From Chara braunii (lineage: Eukaryota; Streptophyta; Charophyceae; Charales; Characeae), in the NCBI GenBank assembly GCA_003427395.1, contig BFEA01000574.1, positions 454,745 to 505,727 on the forward strand: a DNA stretch of 50,983 nt, read 5' to 3'. Below are positions 32,751 to 44,252 of the stretch, one piece after another (positions within the stretch are counted from its first letter, which is position 1; each line of letters begins with the position of its first letter). The position numbers were made by a program, and so were the translations under genes. The notes beneath the pieces are model-generated. The model was not told the DNA's origin, made no database searches, and saw only the letters and a list, made by a program, of their open reading frames with translations.

Positions 32751-34475
32751 TCAATATCTCCTATCTTCAAATCCCTTAGCAATTGAGAACTCAGGTAGCC
32801 TTTTAAATTCTCTTACCCCCACTCCCCAAGTTACTTTCCTTTTTAGCTTCTCTAGCCATTCTTTTGTTCGCTCAAGACTAACATACACCCCTCTTAAATA
32901 TTCCAAGTAGCCAACCTCCTCCTCCAGACTGTTAGAGGAATAAACCCTCACATCCAAACTGTCAGAGTTCAGGAACTTAACTATCAGAATATGAAATACT
33001 ATATGTCCTTCTCCACAAATCTCGTGCCTCAAAATTTCAAAGGGATTATCATGCCCTATCACCTCATAAAGTTTGCCCCTCACAGTAGTTATCCTGGCTA
33101 TTGAGAGTATTCTTTTGGGGTTCTCTTCACTTTCTATGCAAATTTTATCATGGCGTATCAATTGTCTCTTGGGAATGTGAGTCCCTCAACAGATGGTGAC
33201 GGTATCCCAACAGAAGGTCTGACATAGGTACTAAAAGACAAACTTCTTCCCTCTCGTTCTAATTTTTTTTTCTCATCATGCACAAGATCCGACGTGCGTT
33301 GCCAATACACACCTTTTTTGCATTCTTCAAATCTTTGTTTCGGCACATAATCCCAATATCATATTTATCAAGATCAACAAAGTAAAAGGTAAGAACATAC
33401 AAAGTATCATGATCTCGCCCCGACTTCTTGATTGCCTCATACCTCACAATCTCATAGGGGATTATGACTCTACTCAATATAGAATTAAGGGAATTTAACA
33501 GTTTATCTGATTCAACCTTACTCATCCCTTCATGGCCTATAATCAGTCTAAGCTTAGGTTTCTCCCTTAAAGGTACATAGCGTTGACTCATCTGACTCTC
33601 TGGTCTCGTTTCAATTTCAAAGCAAACTCAATCACTGCAGACCAATTATCTTTTGACAAATTTATATCAGGTAGGGGAGGGGCTGGGATTCCCTCAAAGA
33701 TAGTAAATCGAGTAGATCCAGTGAAATTCTTATTTTCCCTCTCAAATCTCTCTTTCTCTTTTAGTACTGCCTCTTCAGCAAATTCTCAACACTTCTCTCT
33801 TTTGGGACATAAATTCTCACATCATATACATCCAGATCCGTGAAATAGAATGTCAGTATGTATAATCGTTCATGTTCCCTTCCACTCTCGACCATCTCAT
33901 ATCTGACAGTCTCATATGGAATCACCTCTCTCTTGCTTAGAGTGTTCAGTGACTTTAGGAGGCACTCAACTTTCTCTTGACTTAGGCATGAACCTCTGCC
34001 AAATTTCAGCCTTCTCTGTCTGATTTCCTCTGTTGAAATCTCTTTAGTTCTCATGACCACCGATTTTTTTCTCCCACGTCAATACCATGTTGATAATTGG
34101 CAACCAGTTAGTCCCGTCACAGTAGCTGTCAGGTATAGGAGGGATCGGAACAGTCTCATATGTCACTGGCATTAAAACTCACTCCACTTTCTTCTTCTGC
34201 TTAATTAAGTCTACCTCTTCATCATAGAGAGACTGGATTGCAATTTCTCATAGCCAGTTGAAGGTCTCACCATCGTCACAGTCTTCCTTCTTGACATAGG
34301 GGCGGATATCATAAATATCTCCCTCCAAGAAGCGAGCCAACACTACGCTGATGGTCGAATTGCCAGAACGATAGACCCAACAATGCTCATACTGATAGGG
34401 GAATATTCCTTTCGTAGTTACTTTCGAGAGTTCTCTCAATGCATCAGAAGTTAGCATCCTTAATGAAATCTCCAA
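32751..34475 (-). pseudogene. Four tandem copies of an unrecognised protein module (element C leader)
   Basis: On the minus strand the units start near 34475, 34060, 33591 and 33161, 415-470 bp apart, each about 140 residues. The pattern is LL.SLN.L..R..[IF]PY[EQ].[VI]R.E, then a strand such as LYILTFYF.DLD.YDVRIY, a charged helix, then PxPP[LI]P....[DG][NT]W..[IV]. Unit 2 has IPYETVRYE and YDVRIYV. Unit 3 has IPYEIVRYE and YVLTFYF, and its final W is replaced by TGA at about 33158. Unit 1 has FPYQYEHCW, ISVVLARF and PPIPD...NW. Unit 4 has NPFEILRHE and LDVRVY and lacks the PP...W part. Units are in different phases with stops, so they are decayed or were separate ORFs. They sit between the primer binding site and gag. 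I recognise no known domain. Confidence 0.6.
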
Positions 34476-34780
34476 GCTCTTGATCCTTCATTTCCCTTCT
34501 CAGTGTTCAAAGGACATCATAGGCTCATGAGGCATACCTGAATTCAAGTCTGATTCTCTTTGTCAATAATATCGATCCCCTTCTCCAGTCCAGTGTGGTA
34601 CCTCACATAAGAAGGAAATAAGACGCAGTTAGCAGCCGTGATTCTCAAGAGAATCGATACTCAATGAAAATAATAAAATTAATATGAAGCTCATAATATC
34701 GTCAACAGTTTTCACGCCCTAATCAAAGCTCAAAGATGATGATGACCCAGGCTCGTTCCGGACACGAAAATTTTTTCATG
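34476..34780. other. Leader between primer binding site and first module unit (element C)
   Basis: Non-coding by eye. The fragments of open frame are short and have no motif. Confidence 0.4.
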
Positions 34781-34798
34781 TCCCCGACAACGGCGCCA
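34781..34798 (-). other. Primer binding site, tRNA-Asp type (element C)
   Basis: The plus strand reads TCCCCGACAACGGCGCCA, so the minus strand reads TGGCGCCGTTGTCGGGGA, identical to the site at 14950-14967. Four bases (TTTT) separate it from the LTR terminus TGTCACAC at 34803. This shows a minus-oriented retroelement whose 5' LTR extends right from 34803 and whose internal region runs left. Confidence 0.85.
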
Positions 34799-34802
34799 TT
34801 TT

Positions 34803-35291
34803 TGTCACACTTTTTCCAGTCGAGCCACTTCGGGCGACCGGAAAGCCAACAGGCTATCACGCAGGATTTTGTACGAGGTTGCAATAAATAAAATAAATTA
34901 AAAAATGCTAATCCCTTCCTGTTGTGTGCGTCCGGCTTCGAGCGAGACCCTTCAATTGCGGTCTTCGCCGGTCCCCGGTCTTGGGAATCTTTTATTTTGA
35001 TTCGGAACAGCAGAGAATCATGCAAATAATGATCATAAAATTATGGGGTGCTATGCATGCATAAATTATGTCAATCTGATTTTGAGAACTGTGACAGAAT
35101 CATTCACGATAGCAATCATAAGGCAAGAACAATGCAAGAAGCAAGACCGACTGACTCGAGCAAGGACAAGAGCAAATGAACGAGGGAAGAATGAAAACTC
35201 ATAATAATCTCAGGGAGTACATATGAAAGAGAACATGGTCAACACCAATCAAGAAGCCTCACTCAACCCTCATAACTTCACTCTTCATCTG
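34803..35291 (-). mobile_element. 3' end of the 5' LTR of element C
   Basis: On the minus strand the LTR ends ...GTGTGACA, with the CA four bases before the primer binding site. About 35 bp inside, the plus strand has TATCACGCAGGATTTTG, similar to TCACGCAGGATTTGG near 23192 in element D and GTCACGCAGGAG in reverse LTR B, so the three termini are related. No start of this LTR was identified to the right; the extent given is a minimum up to the module ORF. Confidence 0.5.
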
Positions 35292-35996
35292 TCACTTTGT
35301 TGTCTGTCGTCTAGGTCTCTTGCCATGTCTCCGTACTCTTTGAGGTTGTGGCTTCTGAATGTAAAGCCCCCTGAAACCCACTAGTTCCAGACACTTCCAG
35401 CCAAGTCTCATAATACGGAAGTCAAGCATGGCACAAAATTCCTCCCATAGTGTGGGGAGATAGGGCCGAGAGAAAATGCCCCTCCTAAGATGTGGGAACT
35501 CAGAGGGTTCTGTCACCGCCTCGTAGTCAATTTCTGTTGGCGGCACGTATCTTTTGGCCAAGTCCACCAGTCCACCCCAGTAAGAGCCGTCTGTAAAATA
35601 GTATGGTACCGGCGGCTTGGGATAGTCAGTGAAAAACTTAGGGCCAAAGCTGTAGATAAGCTTTGTGTTCCTCTGGAGTCTCTCAACTTTCCACTGCACA
35701 TACCCGGCTGCTGCGGCCCACACCGCATCAAAATGAGGGTGTGTCTCGTTCCCCTTCTTCAGGAAGATTCGTAGGTCGCCGACTGTACCTTCAGCGAACT
35801 CAGTGAGAACAATGAAGATAGACAGGTCTTCACGTTTGAACCCATCAATCCTGATGTACTTGTAGGGGAAGCTCTCCCTGGCAGCAAACAGGTTGAGGGT
35901 GTCAAGGATCGACTGGTCCACCGTAATGGGATTGATCTCTCTTATGAGCTCAATCAAATTGATATTTTCTAGCAGAAGAAAGAACCAAATGTTCAC
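35292..35996 (-). CDS. Intact ORF of the repeated module, basic C-terminal tail
   Basis: 234 residues from ATG at 35996. It has the full module: SILDTLNLFAARESFPYKY (residues about 29-47), strand IFIVLTEFAEG, GDLRIFLKK (to about 81), helix with WAAAAGYVQWKVERL (about 93-107), PKPPVPYYFTDGSYWGG (about 126-142) and LVDLAKRY. After residue 160 comes an extension with Trp and Phe, then a tail rich in Arg/Lys/Gln (VRRHGKRPRRQTTK), which could bind nucleic acid. No signal peptide is evident; the first 15 residues are moderately hydrophobic. It is the only full-length undisrupted module copy and sits about 490 bases upstream of the LTR terminus, either inside the LTR or in sequence flanking it. The function is unknown. 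Confidence 0.55.
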   Translation of the reverse strand: MNIWFFLLLENINLIELIREINPITVDQSILDTLNLFAARESFPYKYIRIDGFKREDLSIFIVLTEFAEGTVGDLRIFLKKGNETHPHFDAVWAAAAGYVQWKVERLQRNTKLIYSFGPKFFTDYPKPPVPYYFTDGSYWGGLVDLAKRYVPPTEIDYEAVTEPSEFPHLRRGIFSRPYLPTLWEEFCAMLDFRIMRLGWKCLELVGFRGLYIQKPQPQRVRRHGKRPRRQTTK

Positions 35997-36551
35997 TGAC
36001 GAGCGTATGAGTAAAAGTTACTTGGTAGGATAGAGTCTTACTGAAGCCAACTGAATGCCCAGCAGGGAACCGAATGCTGTTAAAATTTGCTGATTAAATT
36101 ACCCGTTGCTTGCTAATGAATGTCTGCTTCCGTTCGGATTTGACTGTTTGCTGATTAAATACAGATTAAGTAGTGACTGAACCCTAGTTGAATGCTATTT
36201 TGAACACTGATTGATCACTGATCAGTGAACTGAATGATTGCTGGTCAGGAAACTGATTGATTGCGAATCAGAGAACTGATAAATGCTGAAAGGAAAACTG
36301 AATGATTGATGAAATCTTGCTGATTAAAACTGAGTATGGCTGAAATTATGCTGACTGAGATTCTGAATACTGCAGAGATGGCAGAATGCTGCTAGCTGGT
36401 GGTACACGTAGCTGAAGCTACAAGCAAACGGGTCACGAAATCACTGGTTTCAACTGTTAGGTGCTGAGCACAAAGTATGCTGATTGATAGGTGATTGATT
36501 GCAGTCTGAAGAGACTAATTGAGTGTCCCTTAGTCACCGATTGAATTCTGT
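35997..36551. other. Non-coding stretch rich in CTGATT words
   Basis: Repeated CTGATTGATTG, CTGATTAAA and AACTGAATG words, with short palindromes such as TGATCACTGATCA near 36209. No coding frame is recognised. Confidence 0.5.
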
Positions 36552-36643
36552 CTGAAGATTGGTTGTATTGCTGCCTGAAGATTGGTTGTATTGCTGCTTG
36601 AAGATTGGTTGTATTGCTGCCTGAAGATTGGTTGTATTGTTGC
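36552..36643. repeat. 23-bp minisatellite, four units
   Basis: The 23-base unit begins CTGAAGATTGGTTG and ends TATTGCTGC. It is repeated four times head to tail (36552, 36575, 36598, 36621) with single-base changes in units 3 and 4. It produces an artificial Asn/Gln-rich frame on the minus strand. Confidence 0.9.
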
Positions 36644-36766
36644 CTGGTTACTACCAACTGCGTTGAGTACTGGCCACTGCCAACAACGCTAAGTACTAGA
36701 GCCTTGTGTTACATTCTGTCTAGATTCGTCAGCTAGGTCCCCGAAAGAAGAGAGATCTGTAAACTT

Positions 36767-37078
36767 TCATGCCCCCTTAGCCTTCGCCCTGGTCTGTTCA
36801 ACTGTTTCGATAAACGAATAAGTACTGTGCAGTCTCCCGTCTTGCCCGTGAATGTAGAATAAATACTCGATGGATTTCTGATCTTTCACTAGTTTTAGTG
36901 TTTCTTCTCTAATCAGCCCACATGAACACTGGATATTGCTGATTGCCTTCTCCTCCCAACCGTCTCCTCTGTCTAAACAGAGAGAGTAGGTTACCTCCAG
37001 TTTGTTTCTACTCCCCATGATTTTCTTTCCACTCTCTTTCTGAGATTTCACTGCCCATGTAGAATACGGCATAAACAC
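36767..37078 (-). CDS. ORF of unknown function, possible relative of the short pre-gag ORFs
   Basis: 103 residues. It contains QCSCGLIREETLKLVKDQ, then IEYLFYIHGQDGRLHSTYSF, then VEQTRAKAKGA. Composition is protein-like, with mixed charged and hydrophobic residues. The strand and the closing charged helix resemble 32296-32586 by eye. There is no known family. It could be an exon or part of a decayed element. Confidence 0.3.
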   Translation of the reverse strand: MFMPYSTWAVKSQKESGKKIMGSRNKLEVTYSLCLDRGDGWEEKAISNIQCSCGLIREETLKLVKDQKSIEYLFYIHGQDGRLHSTYSFIETVEQTRAKAKGA

Positions 37079-40000
37079 TCAGTCTGTTCCCACTCATCTG
37101 CCACCCAGGCATCCCCTCAGGTTTTCAAAAGTAGTTGTGCAAACGTTGAGTTTTTACTTCGACAACGTCAGCGTCCTTCTGGGTTGAAGATTGTGAATGG
37201 CTTGTGGTTGTAAAACGTAAGATAGTGCTAAGCACACCCTGACTCAGTCCCTCATTCCGAGTCTCAGCACAGTACCGCTGTGCGAGGCTTTGTGCCCCTG
37301 GATCTACTATTCCCGGTTCGGTCTGACTCGGGGCCACAAGTCCGAGTGTAGTTGAGCACTACTCGTTTTGTCACTCACGCGTCACGCGGTATCAACCCGA
37401 GTACTCTGAACTCAGTATTTCAGTCTCTAGTATAGTCCGCCAGCACCTAGTCCGAAGACTGTTCAGCTAGAAACCTGGCAGAGCTAGAGTCCAGAGTTTG
37501 GGTTTCGCTTAAAAATTTCTGGTTCCTAGTTCGTGACTAGTCGGTACTTGAGCTCATTGAGTCCAAGTATCGACCAGATCGATACCCGCCGTCGTTTTGA
37601 GTATGATCTTATTTCTATCCAAAACTCAAGACTTCCAATTACAGAAACACAGGTTTTGTGTCCCGTCTCCTGATTTACCCTTGTCCGGGTCGACTGGGAA
37701 TGAAGTTTTCCTAGAGCACAGGTAGAAGGGATGCATAAGGCGTACTTGGTGAGGACCCTCTCGACATGATGGTTGAGATTCTGCCAACCATGATGAAAGG
37801 ATCAAATCACTCTTTTCTGAGCCGAGACATACTAAAATTGAACGAACAGACAGTCAATCCCCATCAAGTAAAAACTTAACAAGAATGTAAAAGACTTTTC
37901 TCAGCACTGCCCTTCTTTTCCCCATCCACCCAGGAAGGATGTAAACATTGAACGTAACCAAAATTGCCACTATGTTTCCTCGTACAGGCGGGCTCGCACA
38001 TTGAGTCCGATAATGGACCTGGATGCTTGAACAACTGCCTGCACGCTCTGTCCTCAGGCTTGCAAACATGCACTATTACATATTCATCTGATCACATGGG
38101 TACATGCATGTTCACGTAAGCTCCCACTCAACTAAACACTGATGACAACGAACTCTTGTGATTTGCTTAGCGAGCGTTTGATCAGATGCACACATGTAAA
38201 CACACACTTGTGCGCTAACGTGTTCACGAAAAGGAGGGAAGAAAAGTTGAAATTCAGACAGTTATTGTGACCTTTACTCTCATGGTGCTCAAGTAATGTA
38301 GCGGAAAAGGGATGAACCAAAATCGATCAGTCGTCCTACAAGGTTTGTTATTAGGCACACAACACAAGAACTGTATAATTATTTAGAATTAAAAGCAATC
38401 AAATAAATAACTCAGCAAGAATAGTACTCTCAAACAGCAGAACGTAAGGCTGTGCCTATTTGTGGAAAACCCAACTCTCTCAATCTTGTGAATCATTTAG
38501 ACCAACCACTCATATGTAGGGCTTTCTCCAAGGCCAGTAGGCCTTTAGTCGTAGTTATAGGGAGGGGCTACTCCCCTAATCACCCGTTTGTGCAACCTAC
38601 AGCGGGGCTGACCCTTTTCGCGTCACAACCACAAACCATTCAGCACCAATCGAGCAGACCAATTAACCTGCTTAAAAGGAAAAGAAATAAACTAAATTAA
38701 TTAATAAAAGAAAAAGAAAACTATTCATAATAACCAGCATCTTATCTGAGGATTTTACCAAGGAGGTTGTAGAGGTATGCTCCGAAGACCGGCGATAATA
38801 ACATCAGCTAGCTGCCTCACTGTCAGCAACTAGTGGCGAAAGCTCCCTTTTCCTTCTGATGTTTCTCTTGATCCTCCATCTTAGGCCTTCATGCGTCCTC
38901 TCCTGCTCATGCATAAAGAAGCTAGACCGGAGTGGTTGACGTCTCTATAGAAGACGATCTAGCTACCTGAACAGAGCCAACACGGGCGAAAGCTCAATGA
39001 CAGTTGACCGCCTTCTTCTAACTAACCTGATTGACCGGTTCGTATATACCAACTGGTTGAAGATCATGCACAGGCGACAAGACACGTGGACATAGTAACA
39101 AGCTCATCCGCCAGGTAAGTGATATCGTTTTCAAGAAAACGATCAACCCTCTCCCCCCTGCCTTTGTGGCTGCCTTTCTCCCTCTTCACACCAGCCTGCC
39201 CTAAACACGACCAGTGTCGCTATGACGGCTATCAGTCTTCTACGCGTTGGATGGATCGTGAGTTTTTCACAGCACGCCTCGCCGGTTTACATGAGAAGGA
39301 AACACACTCACAAGTTAGATGCCAATCACGTTCAAACAGCCCCAGGCTTGGCTCCCGCCAACAACTAAAACCAAGGTGAGAGTGACATTCGCCATACTTC
39401 CAGGGCTCAAAGGCTAGTTTCCGTGCTCATGCCTTACTAGTGCTTAATGCTATCATCTGACGAGAGAAACAAGATGATTGCGTCAGCTTCCGGTAGACTA
39501 CTGATACAATTACCCACACTGGAGCCAACTCGGCTTTTCACCAACTACACACTGACCAGCTAGCGACTGCAGTCATTCACACAAACGAAGAGCGGCCAAT
39601 CTTTGCTCGAAACGGTGGAGGGATAATGGTTGGCGCGCTGCGAGTAGATCTCGTGACGACCCCTGCTATGCCCCGCACAAGTACCCTCTCTCCTGATGGC
39701 CACAACCCCCTGCCATTTCTGAGCGGCCAATCTTTGCAGCGGGAACTGGACATCAGTGAGCGTGCGCACATCGGTTGACGTCAGTCGCGCTCCACAAGCT
39801 CGTCCCCTTATCGCTCACACCGTCGCCACTTTCGTTAACTGTCCCTCTCTCTCCCGGGCTGCCACATATATTCCGTGTGTCGTGTGTCGATCACTCACAC
39901 TCTAAAACTGAGCATTGTCCGCCTCATCACTCACGTGCCGCGCTGGTGCTTTTCCTTCTTGCGTGAGTGTGCCCCGTGTAGGCTGAGTACGCAAGTCGCA

Positions 40001-40168
40001 ACTTCATGCTCTGTCTCGTTATCTAAGAGCCCACTCGTTTCCCACCTCTCCGACTAGTGCAGCAGGCTCTCACTACATACACGTGCCTGCCCGTTGTTTG
40101 ACGTCAACCACCTCACTCTTTCACACGCGTTGACCTCTCCCTCACCTCTCTCGCCCCCGCTGTTTTTC
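37079..40168. other. Non-coding repeat-like stretch
   Basis: No gene is recognised. A TTTTGTCACTCACGCGTCACGCGG sequence near 37369-37390 resembles the LTR termini at 34803 and 23151 (TGTC... then TCACGC-GG), but no primer binding site is next to it. Donor-like AG|GTAAGTGA is at about 39114. Frames in 38400-39400 lack motifs. Confidence 0.4.
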
Positions 40169-40891
40169 TCACACGTGTTTTTTCCCCCTGTTCTGCTCCT
40201 CACCCGTTCCGCAGCCTCTGGGCATCGGTTGTCGAGAGCTGGCCTCGGGTCCCTCTTCCATCGGCTTCGCAACTCGGTGGTACCTCTGGACCTCGCCTGG
40301 TCTATTCCAGGACCTGAGGTCCGTCTCTCGATCTCCCGCTTCGCTCATTTCGCTTTCCCCACCCGAGTCCCTGTCCACCGTGTCAGTCTCAGTCTCAGTC
40401 TCAGTCTCAGTCTCATGATAAGCCACCGCTACCCGTAGCCTAGCCGTCACGCCGTCCCTTCTGCAGCGTCTCTCCGCATGATCTCTTGCCTCCGTGATTG
40501 CGTGTTGCAGCTTCGGGTTAGTCCGCATCTCTCCCTCTCTCGCTCCCTCCACATTAATCTTTAACTGCATCTCGTCCCCACCGTCGTAGTTGAGTATGAC
40601 GGTAATCCAGGGCCCTTCCCCAGACATAGGCTTCCAACGGGTCTGGTGGTACCAGTAACTGGGCCTGTACCCGTGCAACGCCATAGCCACTTGGAATAGC
40701 CAAGAACTTAGTTTCCAAGCGCCTACACAGATAGCCCTTACAGGCCCCTGAGCTCCACCCTTTTCTTGTCTCAGACCCGTGCGCTTGCGCAGCGGAATAC
40801 TTCGTGAGCCCCCACAGACTAGTGCGTGGATAGCCAGCCTCTTTTCTCTTTTATGGGCTCTCCCTATATCATGACCCCGTGTTCTGAACAA
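40169..40891 (-). CDS. ORF with a possible diverged copy of the module, then low-complexity tail
   Basis: 240 residues. The central part has LFQVAMALHGYRPSYWYHQ, then WITVILNYDGGDEMQLKINV, then a helix NPKLQHAITEARDHAERR. The order of Pro/Tyr motif, strand pair of about 20 residues ending in alternating hydrophobics, and charged helix matches the module at 35292-35996. The PPxP...W motif is not seen. The C-terminal part is low complexity: an ETETETET run comes from a hexanucleotide repeat at 40383-40412. It is a candidate only. Confidence 0.3.
   Translation of the reverse strand: MFRTRGHDIGRAHKREKRLAIHALVCGGSRSIPLRKRTGLRQEKGGAQGPVRAICVGAWKLSSWLFQVAMALHGYRPSYWYHQTRWKPMSGEGPWITVILNYDGGDEMQLKINVEGAREGEMRTNPKLQHAITEARDHAERRCRRDGVTARLRVAVAYHETETETETETDTVDRDSGGESEMSEAGDRETDLRSWNRPGEVQRYHRVAKPMEEGPEASSRQPMPRGCGTGEEQNRGKKHV
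40383..40412. repeat. Hexanucleotide minisatellite (CAGTCT)n
   Basis: CAGTCT-type units are repeated about five times, encoding an alternating Glu/Thr run on the minus strand. Confidence 0.85.
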
Positions 40892-41379
40892 GAGTCTCGA
40901 GTATTTCTTTTCCAGACTTCTACACTCTAATTCTCTATAGCTTCCATATTTAATAATTTAAAGCAAACTACACAAAAGGGAAAGATGAAATGCGAGATGC
41001 CAACGGTCAAAACTCGTTACCGCAGGCTGGACACAGCGGTCCCATAATGAAATACCTGACAGCACGCCTTTCACTTCAAAAACAGACTACCGACCTACCT
41101 CTATCGGGTGCCCGTGTCCGATGGCAAGGAGGGGGCTTATGACCCTCTTCAAGGGTGATAGGCTCCCTACCGATGCGGCCGCGGGTCGCCCCTCTTTTGG
41201 GGTTCCACCGCACAGCGCCTGAACGAGCCTCCCAACCATCGGCACGGGAACGGCGGGCCAAATCAGTCTGGGCCACAGACTGCAGCCGCGCTCAAAATTC
41301 AAATCGTTTGGCCTGCCCGCGAAACGACAATAGGAAGGATTTATTTAAAGTAAGAACAACAGTAGTTTCAATGATAGTA

Positions 41380-41380
41380 T

Positions 41381-41417
<37 letters not shown>
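41380..41417. repeat. (TAA)n microsatellite
   Basis: Perfect trinucleotide run. Confidence 0.95.
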
Positions 41418-42500
41418 GTAGCGAGGGGAAATCTCATAACGCAGCAGCAGCCAAAACCGCTGAATTACCCCGAACTAAATCAGAGGTCCATATCTGCCAC
41501 AAGCCCGACGCATAGTCCCCCTTCACTTCTTATTTTCTTCTCCCTTTTGTTGAATCGTTGCACCTGACCCATAACCCGCCATGAAGGGGCTTGGCGCGCA
41601 GTAGAAAAGACCGCCCTGGTCCTTTCACTTTGTATCCCAGGGCGATCCCGGTGGCTACCACGGCCACAGGCCGGTAGTGCTCTGCTGTACAGCAGGGCGC
41701 CAAGCCTGCGTGGACCAATTGAAAGCCCTGTGGCGCACCTTTTGCCAAGGCAGGCACCAACAGTGCCGGTCCACGTCAAGGTACAGCTCGGGTACTAGGG
41801 ATCGTAGTCTGAGAACACACTTACAGACTGCGGACACCAAGCAGGGACTTGGTACACAGAGGAGGGCCGGGACACCGCGCTCTCCGACAACGCGTAACTC
41901 TGAACACTCACACATACACACACATACTTCACACTAACTACAGCTATGGCAGCTATGGCTGCCTCTACCCTATCGCTATACTAAGCTCCTTCTCTGTCGC
42001 CCACTGCGTCCTCCGGGCTCACTGCAGACCTCCTTGCACAAGTCGCTGTGGCAGCGCTTCCGCATGGCTCATGCAGGAATCAATGAATGGTTGGGCGCTG
42101 CCTCTTGATTTATACTTCGGAAACTCGTTGGTCTGCCCTTTGCCATCGGCCCATGGTGCTCACAGTCCCCCGTGGTACTTGCTGGACCGGACTGGGACTG
42201 ACTGGACCTTACCGCTGACTGACTGTGGACTCACTGCTATCCTACCGTCGTCGTACTGCAATTGCACTGCAGTTTAGTCCACCACTGGCCTCACCACTTG
42301 CCCACTTGCCCACTTGCCTACCTTCTAGAAGGACTACAGCTAGACTTCTGGAACTCGCTAAGACTTCTACCCTATAGATCTACAGATCGAACCCTTGCTA
42401 CCTATGGACCTATAAGACCGGAAAACAAGATACGACGAGTGTAAGGGGGTGAACTCCTAGTTCGTTGCACCTGATTTTATTGTGAATCTAGCACATTAGA

Positions 42501-42501
<1 letters not shown>

Positions 42502-42560
<59 letters not shown>
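42502..42560. repeat. (GT)n microsatellite
   Basis: Perfect dinucleotide run of about 59 bases. Confidence 0.95.
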
Positions 42561-42562
<2 letters not shown>

Positions 42563-44195
42563 CACTCCGTTACAGTGGCTGGACATAGGCTGGATGACTT
42601 GCTTACATGAGGTTGGTTCGAATGAGAGCAGCGAAGCAAGCATATGTTCTGCATTATAAGCAGTTCCCGGAATGTATTTGGCACTATGTTGTCCTCGTTT
42701 TGTTTGGTGAGGCTGGTCTACTTCCGATTATGAAGTAAGGGTTGAATAAGTAATAACAACTGTAAGAAGGGGTGCGATTTAGATTTTATGAAGCTCCCTC
42801 CCCCCTTTTTACACAGACGGTCGGGTCCTGAGATGTTAAAGGTTTTGTGTACAAGGAGTTTTGTTGCGCTCCTCCTTTTGAAGAGGAGCATTTGTGTCCC
42901 CACTTATGAGGCCACCGCACATTTTTCCTTGAGACACTTCCCTCTCAGCGCACCTCTCAGCGCGCCCCCTACTTCCCAAGGACCATAACCTAATCACACG
43001 GGTGACACGGCCCTGTGACCGTAGTTGCAAGCACCTGGGCTGTCAGCTGGAATGTGCGCACAGGCTGCTTCTGAATACACGTTTTGTTTTGTCTTTTCTC
43101 TACAATTTGGAAAGTCGTACCTGGGCAATGCTCGATGTGCTTGTCAAGGGGGGAAAGTGTAGATGGTAGGCGGTTGTAGACTCCCATGCCTTCACAGCCG
43201 TGTTGTGTTCTCCATCTGTGCAGCATTATTACTTTTTTTTCTTTTTTTTCATTATTACATTTTAAATTCTAAGTTTTAACATTCCGATGGTGTGAAGTAT
43301 GCAGAAATTTGAAAAAACAAAAAAAAGAAGTATGCAGAATTCTCAGCATGGGGAGATGCGCGTTTGCGGTCCCTCTGATTGGAGCACCCGTTGTCTTTTT
43401 CCCGATTTCAGATATTCTCGTTTCCAGGATAGAGTAGCTGCTATGTTGCCCTGTGACAGGTTTCTAGCCGCTGTTTTCCTTCTTGCTATTCAGGTTTCTA
43501 GCCGCTGTTCTCCTTCTTGCTATTCCTGTTTGGCACTCTATTGTGCTCTCCCACCTAGTGCTTTGTTTATGTTGTTTCGTCTCTACGTTCTAGGGTGTCT
43601 GTCCTTCTCTATCTTGCGCTCGCTTTTGGACAGGCTCGTGATTTGTTTTTTTTTTTTTGACACTTTGCATCGTTGCCCTCTTGTGTAGGGAATGATACTG
43701 CCCCTCGTCCTGTTACAGTTTTGATTAAACTACGGTGATGGTGGGGACACTTCGCATTGTTGCCCTCCTTGTGTAGGGAAGTTGTACATGGAATCCGACC
43801 TGTTTGTTGGCCGTTGCCCGCCCACTGTCATCGTCACTTCATTACTGTGACCTTGCCTTTCGTACACACAACACTAGAGGGTCGAGGATCTGTGTTTCTG
43901 TCGTGTTTCTGTTTCTCTTGTCCTGCGATATGGTAGGTGATTCTCGGATATAAACCACCAGTGTGCACCTGGGCCTGGAGGCGCTGTACTGCGCACCAAG
44001 CTCTCCTGAATTGTTAGAGATTTTTGCTTTTTCGGCTTGTGATCTGGTAAGAAGCTTGGAAAAGACCGCAGGTGACTGCGCAACCGCGTACTAGCAGCTG
44101 GCGGCGTAAGCAATTGCTTGCTGGATTGTCATGCCCGTCTGTGGAGTATAGGCTTCCTCTGCTAACGAAACAGTTTGTCACAGCCTCTCTGTTTC

Positions 44196-44220
44196 ACGCG
44201 CGGGCGCGCGCGCGCACGCT

Positions 44221-44249
<29 letters not shown>
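44196..44249. repeat. Compound (GC)n-(AG)n microsatellite
   Basis: CGCGCGGGCGCGCGCG followed by ACGCT and then an AG run of about 29 bases. It is flanked on both sides by AACAGTTTGTCACAG, a direct repeat at about 44169 and 44251. Confidence 0.9.

Positions 44250-44252
<3 letters not shown>

Noticed and set aside
37369-37390. Another LTR terminus (TGTCACTCACGCG)
   Set aside because: It resembles the termini at 23151 and 34803, but no tRNA-complementary primer site lies beside it and no matching repeat was seen.
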